A DNA stretch of 64,000 bases, from the NCBI RefSeq assembly GCF_031877795.1, contig NC_133937.1, forward strand, positions 18,441,501 to 18,505,500, given 5' to 3'. The notes beneath the pieces are model-generated. The model was not told the DNA's origin, searched no databases, and saw only the letters and a program-made list of their open reading frames with translations. This document shows positions 26,097 to 39,900 of this stretch, piece by piece. Each line of letters opens with the position of its first letter. Positions within the stretch are counted from its first letter, which is position 1. The stretch is from Strix aluco (taxonomy: Eukaryota; Chordata; Aves; Strigiformes; Strigidae). The translations under genes were made by a program, and so were the position numbers.

Positions 26097-26104
26097 TGAC
26101 GTCA
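26097..26104. promoter_or_regulatory. Palindromic CRE (TGACGTCA)
   Basis: A perfect full cAMP-response element, known as the binding site of CREB/ATF factors, 15 bases upstream of a Sp1-type GC box and about 140 bases upstream of the proposed exon 1 donor. This is a usual distance for CREs in CpG-island promoters. It suggests CREB/ATF input to USP54. Confidence 0.6.
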
Positions 26105-26105
26105 T

Positions 26106-26240
26106 GCTGCCGGAGGCGGGGCCCTGGCTCCGGCTCCCGCTCCCGCGCTGCCCGCTCTGCCCGCGCCGCGGGACCGGGCAGCGGCGGCTGCGCACGTGTG
26201 TGTGGGGCGGCGGCGCTCCCCGGGCGGGCCCGGCCGGCGG
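26106..26240 (+). other. USP54: USP54 non-coding exon 1 (5' end uncertain)
   Basis: Exon 1 is proposed to end at 26240, where CGGCGG is followed by GTGAGT, a near-consensus donor. The transcription start is not visible; a start just after the CRE and GC box is assumed. An ATG at 26104 opens a frame of about 45 codons that runs into the donor, but its product is Pro/Arg-rich CpG-island translation and resembles no USP54 sequence, so it is not called coding. The true start codon is in the next proposed exon. Confidence 0.45.
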
Positions 26241-26965
26241 GTGAGTGTACCGGGACCCCGCCGCCGCGGGAGCGCGGCGAGCGCGTCGAGAGGTGCCGGT
26301 GGGGAGCGCGGTCCTGAGGGAGCGGCGGGCGGGCAAGGCATGCTGAAGGCAGCTGGATCCTGGAGCCGGGAGGCGGGGGGAGGCTTCTCAATGCGGGTCC
26401 GCTGCAGCAGGTGTCGGTTTATTTTGTGTTGTGCTGGCTGCTGTATAACCAAATGAAAGGTTTTCTCCTTCAGCAAACTAGGCTGGAAAAACGTGCAGTG
26501 TGCAGGGTGTTTAATTATTTGCAAACATAATTTTTAGCTTTTTGTTGTATAGGCATACATAATGGTGTACGCTTCATTTGTATTTACTTTCTATCTCAGC
26601 AACAGTTTAAACAAGTATCTGGCGCTCATTTACTGTTTCTCACAGTGATGAATTGTGCTGTGTACCTCCTGTCCTTGGTAGAAGGTGCTATGTTAAATTT
26701 AACTCGTGATACTTGGGTAAATCAAGGCAATTCAAAACACTGGAGTTTGGACTATAGGAGCGATGTAAGGTGTCTTACAGCTGCTCTACCTCCCTTGCTA
26801 ATGGGAAGATTATAGCCCACCTGTATGGAGAAGAGTAATGACCATGCCCTTTGCCAGTTAGGTGGGAAGGTGCAAGCCCATGTGGAATTTACACAACTTA
26901 AATCTTCACGCTCACAGAAATTGCATTTGCTAGTTCCAGTGAAGAAAGATAAAGTATTGATTATG

Positions 26966-27036
26966 GCTTTGGTTGTGGGTTTTGCTTTTTTTGGATTGGT
27001 TTGGAGGGGTTTTTTTGGTGGTTTTTTTGGTTTTTT
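26966..27036. repeat. T/G-rich low-complexity tract
   Basis: Long T runs separated by GG to GGGG blocks, including GGAGGGGTTTTTTTGGTGG. It resembles the tract at 48215-48302 closely in its GGGG...TTTTGGTGGTTTTTTT core. No element body was recognised beside it. Confidence 0.6.
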
Positions 27037-28559
27037 AAATAAGGGTAGAGGGGTCATTGAAACCTTTCATTGAACATTCATTTAATCTCCATGATAAATG
27101 GACTTTTATATTCGCAGTTCTAATTTCTGGCCTAATAGGTTCACTTTTCACCAGATAAGTTAAAATTGGCAGAAATAAATAATGGGAAAAAAATTCCCAG
27201 CTCAAGGGAATTATCATGTGAAGATAAAGTTGGCAGGAGGGCTGCTGTCTTTTTCTGGGTACCAGAAGGATGTGACAAAGTAAAGCAAGGCTTTATCAGG
27301 CTTGACTCTTGACTGGAAGAAGGTCTCTTTGGTATTCTTATGCTAAAAATATAGGCTAAGACTTCCTTTGAAGTCTTGAATTGGAAAGTCCCATCTCTAC
27401 CACATCTAATTTCTGCATTAGATTTCAAAGCAGATTTAGTGTCTAAATCTACAGAGCAGGATTGTGGAGTAACTAATTAAAATAAAGAAAAAAATTTTAA
27501 TGTATGGCCATATGTTATGATATGTGCTATTTTTAGTTTTGAATGCACACCTATGAATCCATCTTTCTGCAGGTTTCTTTTATCTATTGGCTTGATAGTG
27601 TTTCCATCTAATCAGTATGCAACGGATGCTGTTTTTACTCTCTAAATTTAGCTGCTGATGTTCATACACTACTTGGTATTCTGTATTGCTCTTCGTAGTG
27701 GGCATCCTGCATGGAGAGATGGGCCACAACACCCTTTGTCCTGGAACATGCATCATCTCAGTTGGTTTACATTAACAGTGAGCTTTTTAAAGAGGGGGGG
27801 AAGGTATGTTAATCTAGTGTGGTTTAAAACCAATGGACTCCTTATATTTAGTTACGTTAATGTATACTTGTGCTTTGTGTGTGCCTCACCTGGGGAAGAG
27901 GAACCTCTGAGTGAATGTCATATTACCATAGTGTTTAATTAGTACTATTTTTCTGCATACTTATGCAGCGAGTACCGGTGTTCTGTCAGAAGCAGATTTG
28001 TAGTCCAAGGGGGTGATGCAGCTTTAGGATGCCAAGCTAAGGTGAACAAGTAAGTAATCCAGGACGTAGTAGGATTAGGCTACAGGGGGAAATCTGGTCA
28101 ATTACTTTTCTACTTGAAAATCTCTTAAACTGTTAAGTGTATTTTTTCATTACAGCACCTATTAGTGTGGCGGGTGTGACTTTCCATAGATTTTTGGCAA
28201 GTGGCTCGTTGTTTCCTCTGGAAGTTGTCAGCTGTTTCTTACCCTCCTTGTTGGTATTTTAGCATCTCAAGCCAGTTTCATTTCACTGGCTGTGAAACAA
28301 ACAATAACCTCTCATAATGTGTGAATGTATACACTATTGAGAAAGTCACTGCATTTTAAGCAACTGCAACACCTTTTGTAGGTGCATGCAATTTTAAGAG
28401 ATAGTGGCTGTTCTGATGAAGTGATTAGAAAACATTTCAAGGTGCAAAGATAACTTAAGAAATGCTGTTACTTCTTCTCTTCTTTCTAATGGCAGATTTT
28501 CATAGAGGATTTACTTTCATTAATTGAAAATTAAAATTTGATTTAAGATACTGATTTAT

Positions 28560-28577
28560 CCCCCCCCCCCCCCCCCC
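28560..28577. repeat. Poly-C run (18)
   Basis: Eighteen consecutive C, followed by GCCC. The other strand is an 18-base G run able to form stacked G structures. Length in the assembly is likely unreliable. Confidence 0.85.
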
Positions 28578-30968
28578 GCCCTGTGATTGGGGTGATTCCT
28601 GGAATCACCTGTGTCATTGACTTTTGTTTTTAGCTCTTCAATATTGTGGTATGGATTTAAATGCTCTTGGGAATTCTATGCTATATATCCTGGCTGCATG
28701 CCAGTCTGCCAAGGTTCAGTCACAGGACAAACACTAAAAATAAGACACAACAGGAAAATAATTTGCGCAGGAAACTTAAAATGGTGTAAGATAAAATTTT
28801 ATGAGTCTCACTATCTTTTCTATAACTGTGGCTTTGTGATCTTGTTTTTTCTGTTGTTAAATTAAGTGATAGAAAAGTAAACTAATAAAACTGAGGAACT
28901 AGAATATCAAAGGGGACAAATTAATATAGGTAGGAAGAACTTTATTGCGAACTTACTTCATTTTGGTTTCACGTTGATGTAAGGTAGTTTGCAAAGTGAA
29001 TCTTCCACCTCCAACCTGTCATCTTTTTTATATCAGATAGGAGCCTGAAAAGCTTCAGTTTCGTTTGATGCAGGCAGATGAAGCAGTCTTCGTAATATTC
29101 TTTCTCAAGACTTTCTTGCAAGCCTTTTGTCAAGGACCACAGCATTGCTAAGATTGTGACGTATCAAGATTTACAGGTTGGGTGCCATAATTTAGGGTCA
29201 CAAAATTACGTAAGTTCTTGATGACACTGGGAAAAGTAGATATGGATTTATCACTCCAGCAATGCTGGTCCAATGCTATGTGCATGCTTTACATAGGAAA
29301 AGTTATTTTCTGATTCCAGACTTAGTCAAACTGTACATTAATTCCTGGATGTCTCAGGGTCATATTTAAACCACAGGAAATTCCTTTTCCTACAGGGAAA
29401 CAAATTCTGTGCTGTGCCTTTTAGGGCATAAAACTCTGTGTGTGTGTGTGTCTGCCCCACCTGTACAAGTGACAAGAGACTTGTCTGTGGCTTTGGACAT
29501 GGCATGGCATCACACTCATTGAAAGAATGCGCTCGTGATTTGACCAAGAAATTTAACTTAGTGCTTTGTTTGTTTGATTAACAGACATCTATATCCTGGT
29601 GTCTTGTAGTCAAGAAGACCTTTTGCCATCTTTTTGATAGGATATTTATAAAATATTCTTTTGGCTTTGGTCCACCTACTGAGGTGGAAGTCATAAAAAG
29701 CAGGATGGGTTAAATGCAGTGCACTGTTTCTCAGTCACTGGGAATAACTGCAATAGAATTGCTTTTCTTGGCTTTGTTTTGGTTTTAGGAGTGTAGTAGC
29801 AACAAGAAATGCAGTTATTTGTGGTATTTGTGGGGGTACCTCTCTGGTAAACAGTGGTATTTTGATTTGTGCTTGTGTTTGGTAACCTTTAAACCTTGGC
29901 TGTTGTAGACTCCCAGACCTCCCAGTGCGACAGGTAAAACTAGTTCAGAGTACTGGGTTAGAGTTCCTAGATGTAAAAAGTCAAACTGCTCTCAGGATAT
30001 GTTCATAATGATGTGCTCAGGTTACTAATGCTTTGTTTGTCTCCCAGTATTTCTTTTTTTTTTTTGTTTTGAGTCCTCTGCCAGAAGGAAGACTTGTTTC
30101 AGTGAGGACTGCTCTGCCTTGTAGTACATACACATAAGAAAAGACAGCTTTTTTCAGTTAAGTGGAAAATACTGAGTGTGTGTACAGACTGTTTTTACTC
30201 CAAAAATTGTAAATGGGCCAGATTCATTGGTCAAACCATAAGGTTTGGACATGGTATTATGGTGATAGCGCTTTTGATAGCTGAGGACTGGACTCTATAT
30301 ACTAAGGAATCCTTTCTACTTCACTGCTCTTAAGCTTATTTTTAAAGCTTGTTTAGATTTTAGTTAAGACTACAGGCCACAGCTTCTCAAATAATTTAAC
30401 TGGTGCTACCACCCTGAGCCGCTCCACACAAAAAATACTTGTGGGGCTATGTAAGGAACATTGAGGAATAGGTCTGACTTCAAACTACCCTGCCCTGTCT
30501 TTCCACCTGCTCACTGTTTACCCTGACCAGGTTGTCTCTGTGACCATGTGGACGCTTGTGTTGCCATATTGGAAATGGTTGTGCAAGGATGAGAATGGGA
30601 ATTTGGGACGCTGAAGGAAACGGACAGGCATAAAAACTCTGGCCTCATATTCACCAATCTCTGAGTAGTCTTGAAAAGTATTTCTGATTCTCTGATGATA
30701 ACTGCCAAATTAGCAGTATGTTTGGCTAATCTTTAGAAATACTGAGAAATGGCAAAAAAAGCTTTCTGCTCATCTTGTCATTTACAAGCTACTTGAATAG
30801 CTCTAGGTAACCTGATTTTAATAAAAGAATAGCTCAGATGGTAAGGGAGAAGGCAGTATTGATTTTTATCAGTTTTCATTATATGGGTCCATTTGGCTTT
30901 AAGGCTGTGTTGACAAAGTCAAGATTCTGCTGTGTGTCTGTGTTGTCCCCTGTCCCCCGTCGTCCCGT

Positions 30969-30983
30969 CCCCCCCCCCCCCCC
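30969..30983. repeat. Poly-C run (15) after CCCGTC repeats
   Basis: Fifteen C preceded by a CCCC/GTC-rich lead (30949-30968). Same considerations as the other poly-C run in this intron. Confidence 0.85.
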
Positions 30984-33900
30984 AGTATTTAAACAGTTGT
31001 CTTGAAATGTGTAGAAGGTCGGCTGGGTACAGCATATATGTTTGCCTAATATGTTTGAACACATTGCCCTAAAGTTTGTTAGACTGTTGTTAGATTTGGT
31101 TGGTTGGTTGGTTTTTTCCCTGCTCTTGAAAAATGTACTGCTGATACGGGAACATGAGCTTCTCTTCCTTAACCTGCATTCTCTGTCCTTCCCACCCCCC
31201 AAAAGAGAAATTGTCGATGCTCCTGCTTTGTATCCACTTCACAGAATTGACTTTTTGACCTCAAAGGTTTTCAATGAAGGGGGCAAACATCTGTTTTCAG
31301 ACTTGTTAAAAGTCCAGGGGGTGCATGCTGTAAATTAAAAACCACTGTCCTAGAAGAATGCACTTACTTAAAACAAAGAGGCTAGAAAAGATTAACTAGG
31401 GGTTTTAATTTTCAGCAGTTGTTTTGAACTTATCTTTCCTGGAGTGCGGTGTGATGTTAACCTAATGCAGTTTCACTGTGGCTGCTTCAGGAAAGGGCTG
31501 GGTGAGTTGCTGGATCTCTACTGGGTGCTCCTGCTCTCTCCTTGCTCAGCCGTGTAGCATGTCTTCTCTCGGTTGAAGTGGCTCATGCAATCAGCTCGCA
31601 GCTTAACGCAATACTTGGAAGCAGTGGGAGCGTGAGGCTAAGGAAAGTAAACGCTGACACAGTCTGGTGTTTCCCACAGTTAAATGAAACCACACCTTTA
31701 GTCCCTGTTACCGGTTGCCACACAGGCGTCTGCAGATGGAGGGGCAGCTTTGCGTAAGAGAATCTAACTTCAGGCCACTGTCAAGAGGCGTTGCTCACCA
31801 GGCCTGCTTTTCTGAATCCCGAGTGAGCTAGCTGGAGGAAAAAACCTATAATTTTTATTTCCGTTGGCAGAGTTGTTTTTTTGCTGACTTACAGCCTTTT
31901 GCTAGCTCATTTTGCAGACTGCCCGGTGTTAGCATAAGGGGAGTAGAAGGGGTACATCATGGTGAAAGGATCCACCCTGGTAGCAGCTGTCAGGCTGACA
32001 TAGCTGTATCATAAACCACACTGTAAGTTACCTGTGCAAGGAATTAGTGCACCTGTGTGGTATATTGGCTTTGGTGGCAAAGCTCATGGAAGAAGCTGCT
32101 GTAACTACTACTTCTCTGCTCCTGTACCCCTTGTAGTCGGCTGGTCTGTGTTGTGCTAGTTAAAATTGCTTACTGCAGGACTGCTCTGTATTCTGAATAA
32201 CTGAAATTATAAAAATAGCCCCCTTCATACTTTTATTTTCTAGTCATTTGTAACCCAGATTGTTTTCGTGATGCAATTTGTAGTGTGGATCTACATGAGC
32301 TACTATCTGCAGAACAGAACATCAGATGAGAACAGGAACGAGTGATCTGTGAAAGGTGGGCAGGAACTTCTGCAACCAGCTTCTTTGTTGAAGACAGTCA
32401 AGAAACTGCATCTTCACCACTTAGCACTTATTCCTGACAAACTTCTCCATGTAGACAAACTTATGGTATTTAAACTACACTAAATGTGCTGACATTTACA
32501 GCTCTATGTGTAGGAGTGCTGTGGTGGAAAATTATTCGAAGGTGAAGGGAAGGGCTAGCATAGCCTTGCTGGGTAGGAAGCTACATGATCTGCAACAACA
32601 GAAGGAAGCTGAAATCATATGACTCTGTAGACATTGGGAAAAGAACTGTTTTCACTATTGGAAGAATGATTATTGCAGCTTTCTGTCATCCACACTTTGT
32701 TTCTTCAAATTTTTAACTTACACTTTTGTCATTTTCTTAGACAATCTATCTTGCCAATCATGAACATACGCAGCAGGCATACATGCTTCTAATAGATAGG
32801 GTTGTCTGCAAATACAGTTGCTTCTCAGATTGCTGATCTCTGAACCAAAGCAGAAAAGCAAGGAAGGGAGAGAGGTTCTGGGCTTGTTGCTGTTGCTTTA
32901 TCTTGCCTGGTTTTCCTGCCTCATTTCAGTCTGAGGCAGCGATGTGGATGGCTGTATAGTTGCTAGCATTGCTGTCGGGTCCTGGTAGCCCTAGGGGCTG
33001 CAGTACTTGACCAGAGCTGTTTGAGGGTTGCTATGCTGTCCTAATTTAGGTGAAATGTTAGAAGAGTGGAAGCATTGTTTTTTGGTTTTTGTTTTTTTTT
33101 TTTTTTCCTTCTTTCTTCCTGTTCTGTGAAGAAATGTGGTAATTGCTTTGCATTCTTTCTTAGTTTGGTGGCAGTGAGTCAGATGCTTAGCTGGTGTGTT
33201 TGGCAAAGCTGTCTTTTGTAAGCACAGCAGTGCTGTTGTGCTTCGGCTGGGGACATGCCCCTTGCTTCTGTTCGGGGCATGGAGCCCTGCTTGCTCTCTG
33301 AACTGTTTGACCGTCAGCAGTGGGGAATGAAATCTTACTTTCTGTCTGATGCAGAGGGATTTGTTTTAGTAGTAGAACACTTACCTGTTCTTTGCTGCTG
33401 TATGAATTAAAGTTTTAGGTGTGATGGAAGCAGAACCAATCTTGCTTTAAAGAGAGCTTCTATAAGTAATTTTCTAGTGTTTTCTCTGCAAGGGTGCTTG
33501 CCAACCTCAGGTCATTGAGCCCTGGACATAATGCCACTTGCACAAATGGACTTGCTAACTCTTGGTAAGACTTGTGTGGATATTTGAAAGGAAATCTGCA
33601 GATCGAAGTAAAGGTGTGAGACACCTGGAAGACTCAGTCACTCTTTTCTATGTGATAAAAATGAGGATTGGTATCTAGCTTTTGCCTGGAAAAGGTCTGT
33701 GTTGGTGTTGCAAACTGCTTTTAAGTGGTTTGGCTTCCTTGAAACAAGCTGTTTGAGGAAAGAGTGCCACAGAGTTAACATGCTGTTTTAACCACACACA
33801 GATGTGGAGCAGGTTTTGAGCCCAGCATGGTTACTGAACATTGTACTGTTTTTTGTTCACAGTTCAGAAAATTAATTTATTTGAAATTTACACACACATA

Positions 33901-36900
33901 AATTAAATTTTAAAAGGTATGTAGAAGCATCATGAGGTAAAACACTGCTTAGAGTAGTGTGCCTTTGCTATATTTTTTCCCTTCTTGTTCTAACTCCTAT
34001 TTTTGTCTCACCAAAACTCTATCATTATGCAAAGATATAGTTAAAACTTGGCTCAGCCCCTTCTGTCCTGCAAGACTGGATTGTTCTTAAGGCAAACCGA
34101 TTTAATTGTATTTCAACTGCTTCCTTTTTGCATTGTTTGTTTCTATTAGGTAAATGGTCCCAGTGGGGATAGTATCTTCAATACTTTGTATGGTCCAAAG
34201 TGTTTTTATATTTCAATCTGATTTTGTTTGTTAGGATTATATTGTGCTAGGACAGAAAGACAATGGTGTGCATTGTGTTTTGTAATATAACCAAAGTTTT
34301 CTTTAAAGTTATTTTGGTCTTGGATATACAGTAACTCTCCCTGTCTGTGTTATGAATGTGACCATGTTAGAACAACAAATTGATGCTGAATGCAGATGGC
34401 ACCAGTGTCCTGGAGCTGTACTGTAAGACAGTCTGGGAATAATCATGAAGTAATGCTGCTTCTGAGCTTAAATAACTGAGCTGATGGGAGGTTTTGGGGG
34501 TAGGAAGCTGTTTTTCTGAACAAATTTCTTTTTTCCTTGATCGGTATCGCTGGCTTTGAACCACAGGGGATGGTTCCAGGAATTGTCCTGCAATAATTGT
34601 TCTTTGAAAAACTGCTTTTAAATTTGCATTGCACCCGTGTGGCTCTAAACCAAGGGATCAAAACTGAAGCCATCTTTTGAGTCCTTCACATTTTTTCCGT
34701 TAAATGGCTACGTGTCACTCCTGGTTATCAGCCCCTCCTATGAGAAAACATCCTTCGTGTTTAACCAAACAGTTTGCGGGAACCTCGCCAGCTCACTTGT
34801 TGCACTGAGGGGAGCTTTGCCTTCTGCAGAGAGGCTACTGCTGTAAAATGAAGTCATCCTTTACACCCTTACAGCCCTATCTTCCCCTCCTCTGCTTCCA
34901 ATATGGTCTCTCTTACAAAAGGGTTTGGAAGACCTTCCTCCTTCTTGCCTGGCCCTGTTTTCAAAGGGAATTGTCGGTAAGCGGGGCCGGGCCTCTGGCC
35001 TTATCTCTGTTGTCAGAGCTGCCTGCCTGGTAGGTGGCAGTGGGGGCAACACTTTTCAAATGAGACTTTCCTGTGCTGAGGGAGGCCCTTGTTTTTTTGT
35101 TTTAACAGCTTCCTATTGTTTAAAACAGCAGGTTGTCCCCTCCCACACTATTCTAGCTCTTTCCTCCTCACTTAAATAATTTTTCCATGCAAGTATTACT
35201 CAGAGCAGTTACTCTAGCAGTGAGTCCTCTGAGAGTTTTCCCAACCTGCTCTGATCTCCAGCTTTTGTTGCAATACCAGTGTGGTGTTCATGCAATAGGA
35301 GGTGGCTTCTGAAGGTAGGTATTTCTGATTTTTAAATATGTTGTTTTAATTCAGTGTCAGCACTGCTGTGACATGACTGGTTTTTTGATTGAATCCAAGG
35401 AATTCTCTCCTATATATGGTACTGAAAGGTAGAAAATACTGCTTTGCATTGTGGATTGTCTTTGTTTATAAGATGCAAAGAAAGGGTATTGCTTGCTTTT
35501 AAATATTCTAGTCCTGTTGTCTAATAGTGTTTCATATGTGTACATTTTATGTTCCACTACCTGTGTGGAAGGCACTTTCCAAGCCATAAGCTGCCTCTGG
35601 TCCACCACACTGTAGCTTCTGATAGTATACATGATAAATTTGGAGTTGAAGCCAGTCAGAATCTCTTGTCACCTTAATGTTTGTCCCAGCTGGAAGAGAT
35701 GTTGGCAGTTCATTCCCCATCCTTGTTTCTCTCAGAAGCTCTCAGGACTGCTTTTTGGATAATTTAGGTGTAGTTTTACTTCCCTCTACTTGTCAAATTC
35801 TGTGTTAGAAAGTTGATAATTAAATGAGATATTAAATATATGTAGAGCTGCTTTATTATTTTCATGTGTTGATTTCTGAAAGTCAACTTGCTTTGGCTGG
35901 TTTCCTGATCCCCTGCCTTCTGTAAAGTGTCTTGTTTCCAAAATAAATAGTAATTATTCTGTGAATTTTGGAAGTCTACCACTACTTTCCATATTTCTCA
36001 CTGCTTCAGCTTAGCATGAAGTACATCTTTGTTTAAATTTGTAGACTTGAAAAAACCACAAACTATTTTCATACATTTGGTGATACTAAGCAGAGGTTTT
36101 TTAATTCCACAAAATGATAAATCCGGTTCTAGAGTTTGTCACCAGAGGGAGGGCAAAAATAATCTATATATCACTTCTATTGCTCATCATTCAGTATAAT
36201 AAACACATGCCTGTTCAAATGCATTCCATATTTTTTTTGAGGAATAACTTCTTTGTAATCCCAGTGTATTTTAGGCTGCCCAAGAGATTGATCATTGTCT
36301 GCTGTGGCAGGCTCAGCTGATTCACACCTGGAAGAGGAAGCCCCATCTCCTTCCCCTGGCTATAACTTCTTGACGAGTTGATTCAGGTCACTAAACCATT
36401 AGGAAATAAAGTAATACCCTCTCCTCCCCTCTTCCCATCCCCACAAAAGTGCTGATTTTGTGAGCTCAATGTGCTCCTGTGAGCCTAAGGGCAGAGGTGT
36501 TAACTGCTCACTCCAGAGCACTGGGGTGGAGAGAGGGGGGAGTGCCCTCTTGCCTGCTCTAGTGTCTATGAGATTTTGGGTTCATTTGTTCATATAAAAA
36601 GGTCACTCTCAGATACTGCCTGTCTGAGGGGATAGGTCCTTCTTCTAGTACATTGTACTTGGTGGGAGTTATAGAAGTCATAGGCTGCTTTTTTTTTTTT
36701 TAACTGGCAGTTCAGGAAATCTCATGCTTTTCTTTGACCAACAGAAGTGGTGGACATACAGGGTTTTATGTGTTTTCTGAAGTTCTTAATTTATAATGTA
36801 GTTATGCCTATAGGATACAGCAGTAAACTCAGTTTTAGGTGTCTTAAAAACCCAAACAGGCTGATTCCAGGTTAGAGAGTTTCCCTTCTAAGGCCAGAGA

Positions 36901-39900
36901 AACATGACAAACAGCCAGAGAAGCAAAGGAAGCAGACTGTGGTGGCTGTCACCATGAACAATGGTTTTGGCACACCTGCTGCCTCGCTGCTGAGCTGCTC
37001 TGTGCTTGGCAGGAAAGGAGTGATTTGGAGGATAACCAGATAGTTTTGTAGATGTTTTTGGTATGTTTCCATCTTCTCTGAGGAGGAGCAAACAAGCACG
37101 TTTATAATGTAACAAAGGTCTGGTGAAGGCTGGCACCATCAGCTTTTGGGGCAGGATTTAATAATGCATTTACGAAAGTCAACGTTATGCTAGACCCAAG
37201 GGCCCTTAGAAGTGAATGCAGGGAGACTGACGTACCATGGGAAGGGGGAGTAGTGGGATCTAGTTAAAGCACTGTGCTAGAAAAAATTATGCTCATACTA
37301 CCCTTCTGAATAGATACAAACGTATCTATGTACTTTTACCAAGAAGAGTTTTTCTAGTAATCAAAAAGTAAAATGAAGAGAGCTAGAACAAATGCATTTG
37401 TAGGAAGGTTTTGCAGTGCAACACAATTTTTGACTCCACTAAGAGCCAATTGATGTTAATCAGTTGCTGTTTCTCCTGGGAGTTGTCACGGATGTCAGAT
37501 GTGAGACAAGATTACTTCTTCCAAAGAATAGTGTGTCACAGCCCTGTCACTTCATCCACTTTCCAGTTGCATCTTTTCAGGTTCTGATGTTTTGGATCAT
37601 AATAATAGTCTTTTTAACCCAAGGTATTAATTTGTATGAAATGCCACAGATTTTCTCTAATTTTCTCATGTACGTGATTCCACAAGGGGATGTGCGTTAC
37701 TATTGCTGTCCTAATTGGTGAGTACCTGGGTTACCAGAGTATATCGGAGTTAGAGAACTTTGGGGGACTGGGAAAAAATGAGAACGCTAAAAAGCCAGAA
37801 AAACATCCTTCTAGTTTAGTAAAGAAAATGCGTCTAACACAGTGTATTTTGGCTCAAGCTCAGAGCAGTTTAGTTTCAAATGGAGTGACTTCAGTCCTGA
37901 TTGACCAGAAATGTACTGTTTTTTCAGGTCAGCCACTTGGTTGCATGTGTGCACACACACATGTATGATTTATTTTCTTAATCACAGAGGAAGGATGCAA
38001 AGACTCTTAATCTGGATAGAATATTATTTTTTTCCTGTCTCCTTTAGAGGTGTGTATAAGGAAGTGTTACATGTTGTAATGCTGATTAAGCAATGGATAA
38101 TAATAATAATAGTAACAGTGTGTCTGAATGCTTTCTTCTAGTATTGAAGGTAAATTTTGTAATTGATTTCTCAACAGCATTTATTGTGGTGTAACGAGGC
38201 AACTGAAAATACCATCATGGTGTGGTAACCCTTCTTGATAAGGATAGTTCTACATATGTTACTTTGCAACATGTCAGGTGATCGTTCCTTGAAGGCTGTT
38301 TATTCTGAGGGGGAGGACTTCTAAACAGGACAATGTTTGGTTTTGTCCTTTTATTGCCTTGCTGGTGTTCTGGATCTGCATATGTTTCTGTACCAAGTTG
38401 CTAATCTTCCTCAGACCCTCTTCTGTCAAATGCAAGAGTTAGATCCCTTCAGCAGTTTTTTGTGTCACCAGCATGTTGTCTAGGGAACTCCTGGGGAAAC
38501 AAGTTGTATTGTACAGCATTACAATGCTCAGGTGTGAGCCTGTAGCAATATCAATGGGTCTTGTCCTTACAGGATTTAGGAAGAGGAGGTGTGGGCAACG
38601 TGTGGCATGTGACTCTGCTGTGCAACTGGAAGGTGAAGGCTCTGTCCTGTGACCAGCTCCAGGTGGTGCTGGTGTGGGGGTAGCTGTGTAATCTGGACTG
38701 GGGGATGTGGGAAGAAGCAAGCCTTGAAGACCAGACCATCTTGGATTGCCAGGGCAGGATATGGAGTCCTCCACAGGTTTGAGGTGGACATGTTTAATCC
38801 TTCTCCTGTGCTGAGCTCCCAGAAGACTGAAAGGATTTTTAACATCAAAAAAGCCAAATTTTACTGAAGTACTAGAAATCCTGCTTTTTAAAAAGAGAAA
38901 ATTCCAAAGAACTAGGGAAAACAAAATGGAAATAAGCTTGTGTGCAACTTTCCTGTTGCCTACTATAGCTCTGCTTCCCAGCCTATCAGTCCCAAATGTC
39001 TGTCAGAAGTTTTGTGCCATGTCTAAGGCCAGCCATGTCCTGCAGTCTCTGGAGCCTTCTCCTTTGAACACCCTTGATATCTCCCCAAGTAGAACAGCAC
39101 AGGATGGGGCTGTACCCCTGCCCTCAAGGATGCTACATGGCACAGCCACACTCTTAAAGGATCACACACATAACTAGAAGCCAGAAACCACTTACATAAA
39201 CGATATCATCCTGAGACCCAGTTACTTCACCATCCCCTGCTGTGTGCAGTGGAGTGGAAGAACCCCTAGAGCTGCTGTAGTCTCTTGCCCAAGACTTTTC
39301 CCCAAAGCTTCTCTGTGCTCCAGTCCCGTTCCCTGAGGCACTCTGCTTGAAGGGATGAGATGCATCAGTTTAGGCTCATGGGGGAAAAAAAGATGAACCA
39401 AGTACACAGAATATAACATACCAGTTTAGAATACTGGGCTTTCTAAATTTCATGTGTTCTGGGCTGGACTAAGTCAGAAGCTGTGTAATCCTTTGTGCTT
39501 AACCTTGTAGCACTCCTGGGAGTCACTGATGGAAAGGTATGTGGTTTCTGCCAGATGCATGTTGTCTTTAGTTTCACAAGTGGTTTTGGCCATTGGTGCA
39601 TGATCAGATTTTGGAGAGTAACAGAAGTAGCTGCTTGATTTTTCAGTAGAGCTCAGGCCCACAGCAGCATTGAAACAGTTGAACCACTGCTCAAAGAAAT
39701 TAAACTAAATCTCTGAAGTAAGCATCCTTTTATTTACAGTCCATGCTAAAATCCCATTGTCTGAAGCTGAGCAAAGCTGCTGTTTTCTTTAGCTACTCTG
39801 TGTTGAACTCAGTGGCTTTAACATTTGTTGGCTGGGTATTTTGCAGTGCCGTCAGGCCAGGCCTCTTTTTTGTGTATGGGGGCACATGTACATACCCTTG

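Larger units (their letters stand above)
25740..26400 (+). promoter_or_regulatory. USP54: USP54 CpG-island promoter
   Basis: A sharp CpG-rich island begins near 25740 and fades after about 26400. It contains a perfect CRE (26097-26104), a GC box (GGAGGCGGGGCC, 26112-26123) and a good splice donor at 26240/26241. Its assignment to USP54 rests on position: it is the nearest CpG island upstream of the USP54 start codon, on the same strand, with no other exon recognised between. Linking it to the coding exons across a 25-kb intron is an inference. Confidence 0.65.

Noticed and set aside
26104..26243. ATG at the CRE as an alternative USP54 start
   Set aside because: The frame gives Pro/Arg-rich CpG-island translation unlike any USP54 N-terminus, while the ATG at 51800 gives the known start exactly.
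38439..38924. A 161-codon open frame on the - strand within USP54 intron 1
   Set aside because: No recognisable domain, no clear splice context or CpG island, and overlapping frames of similar length on both strands.
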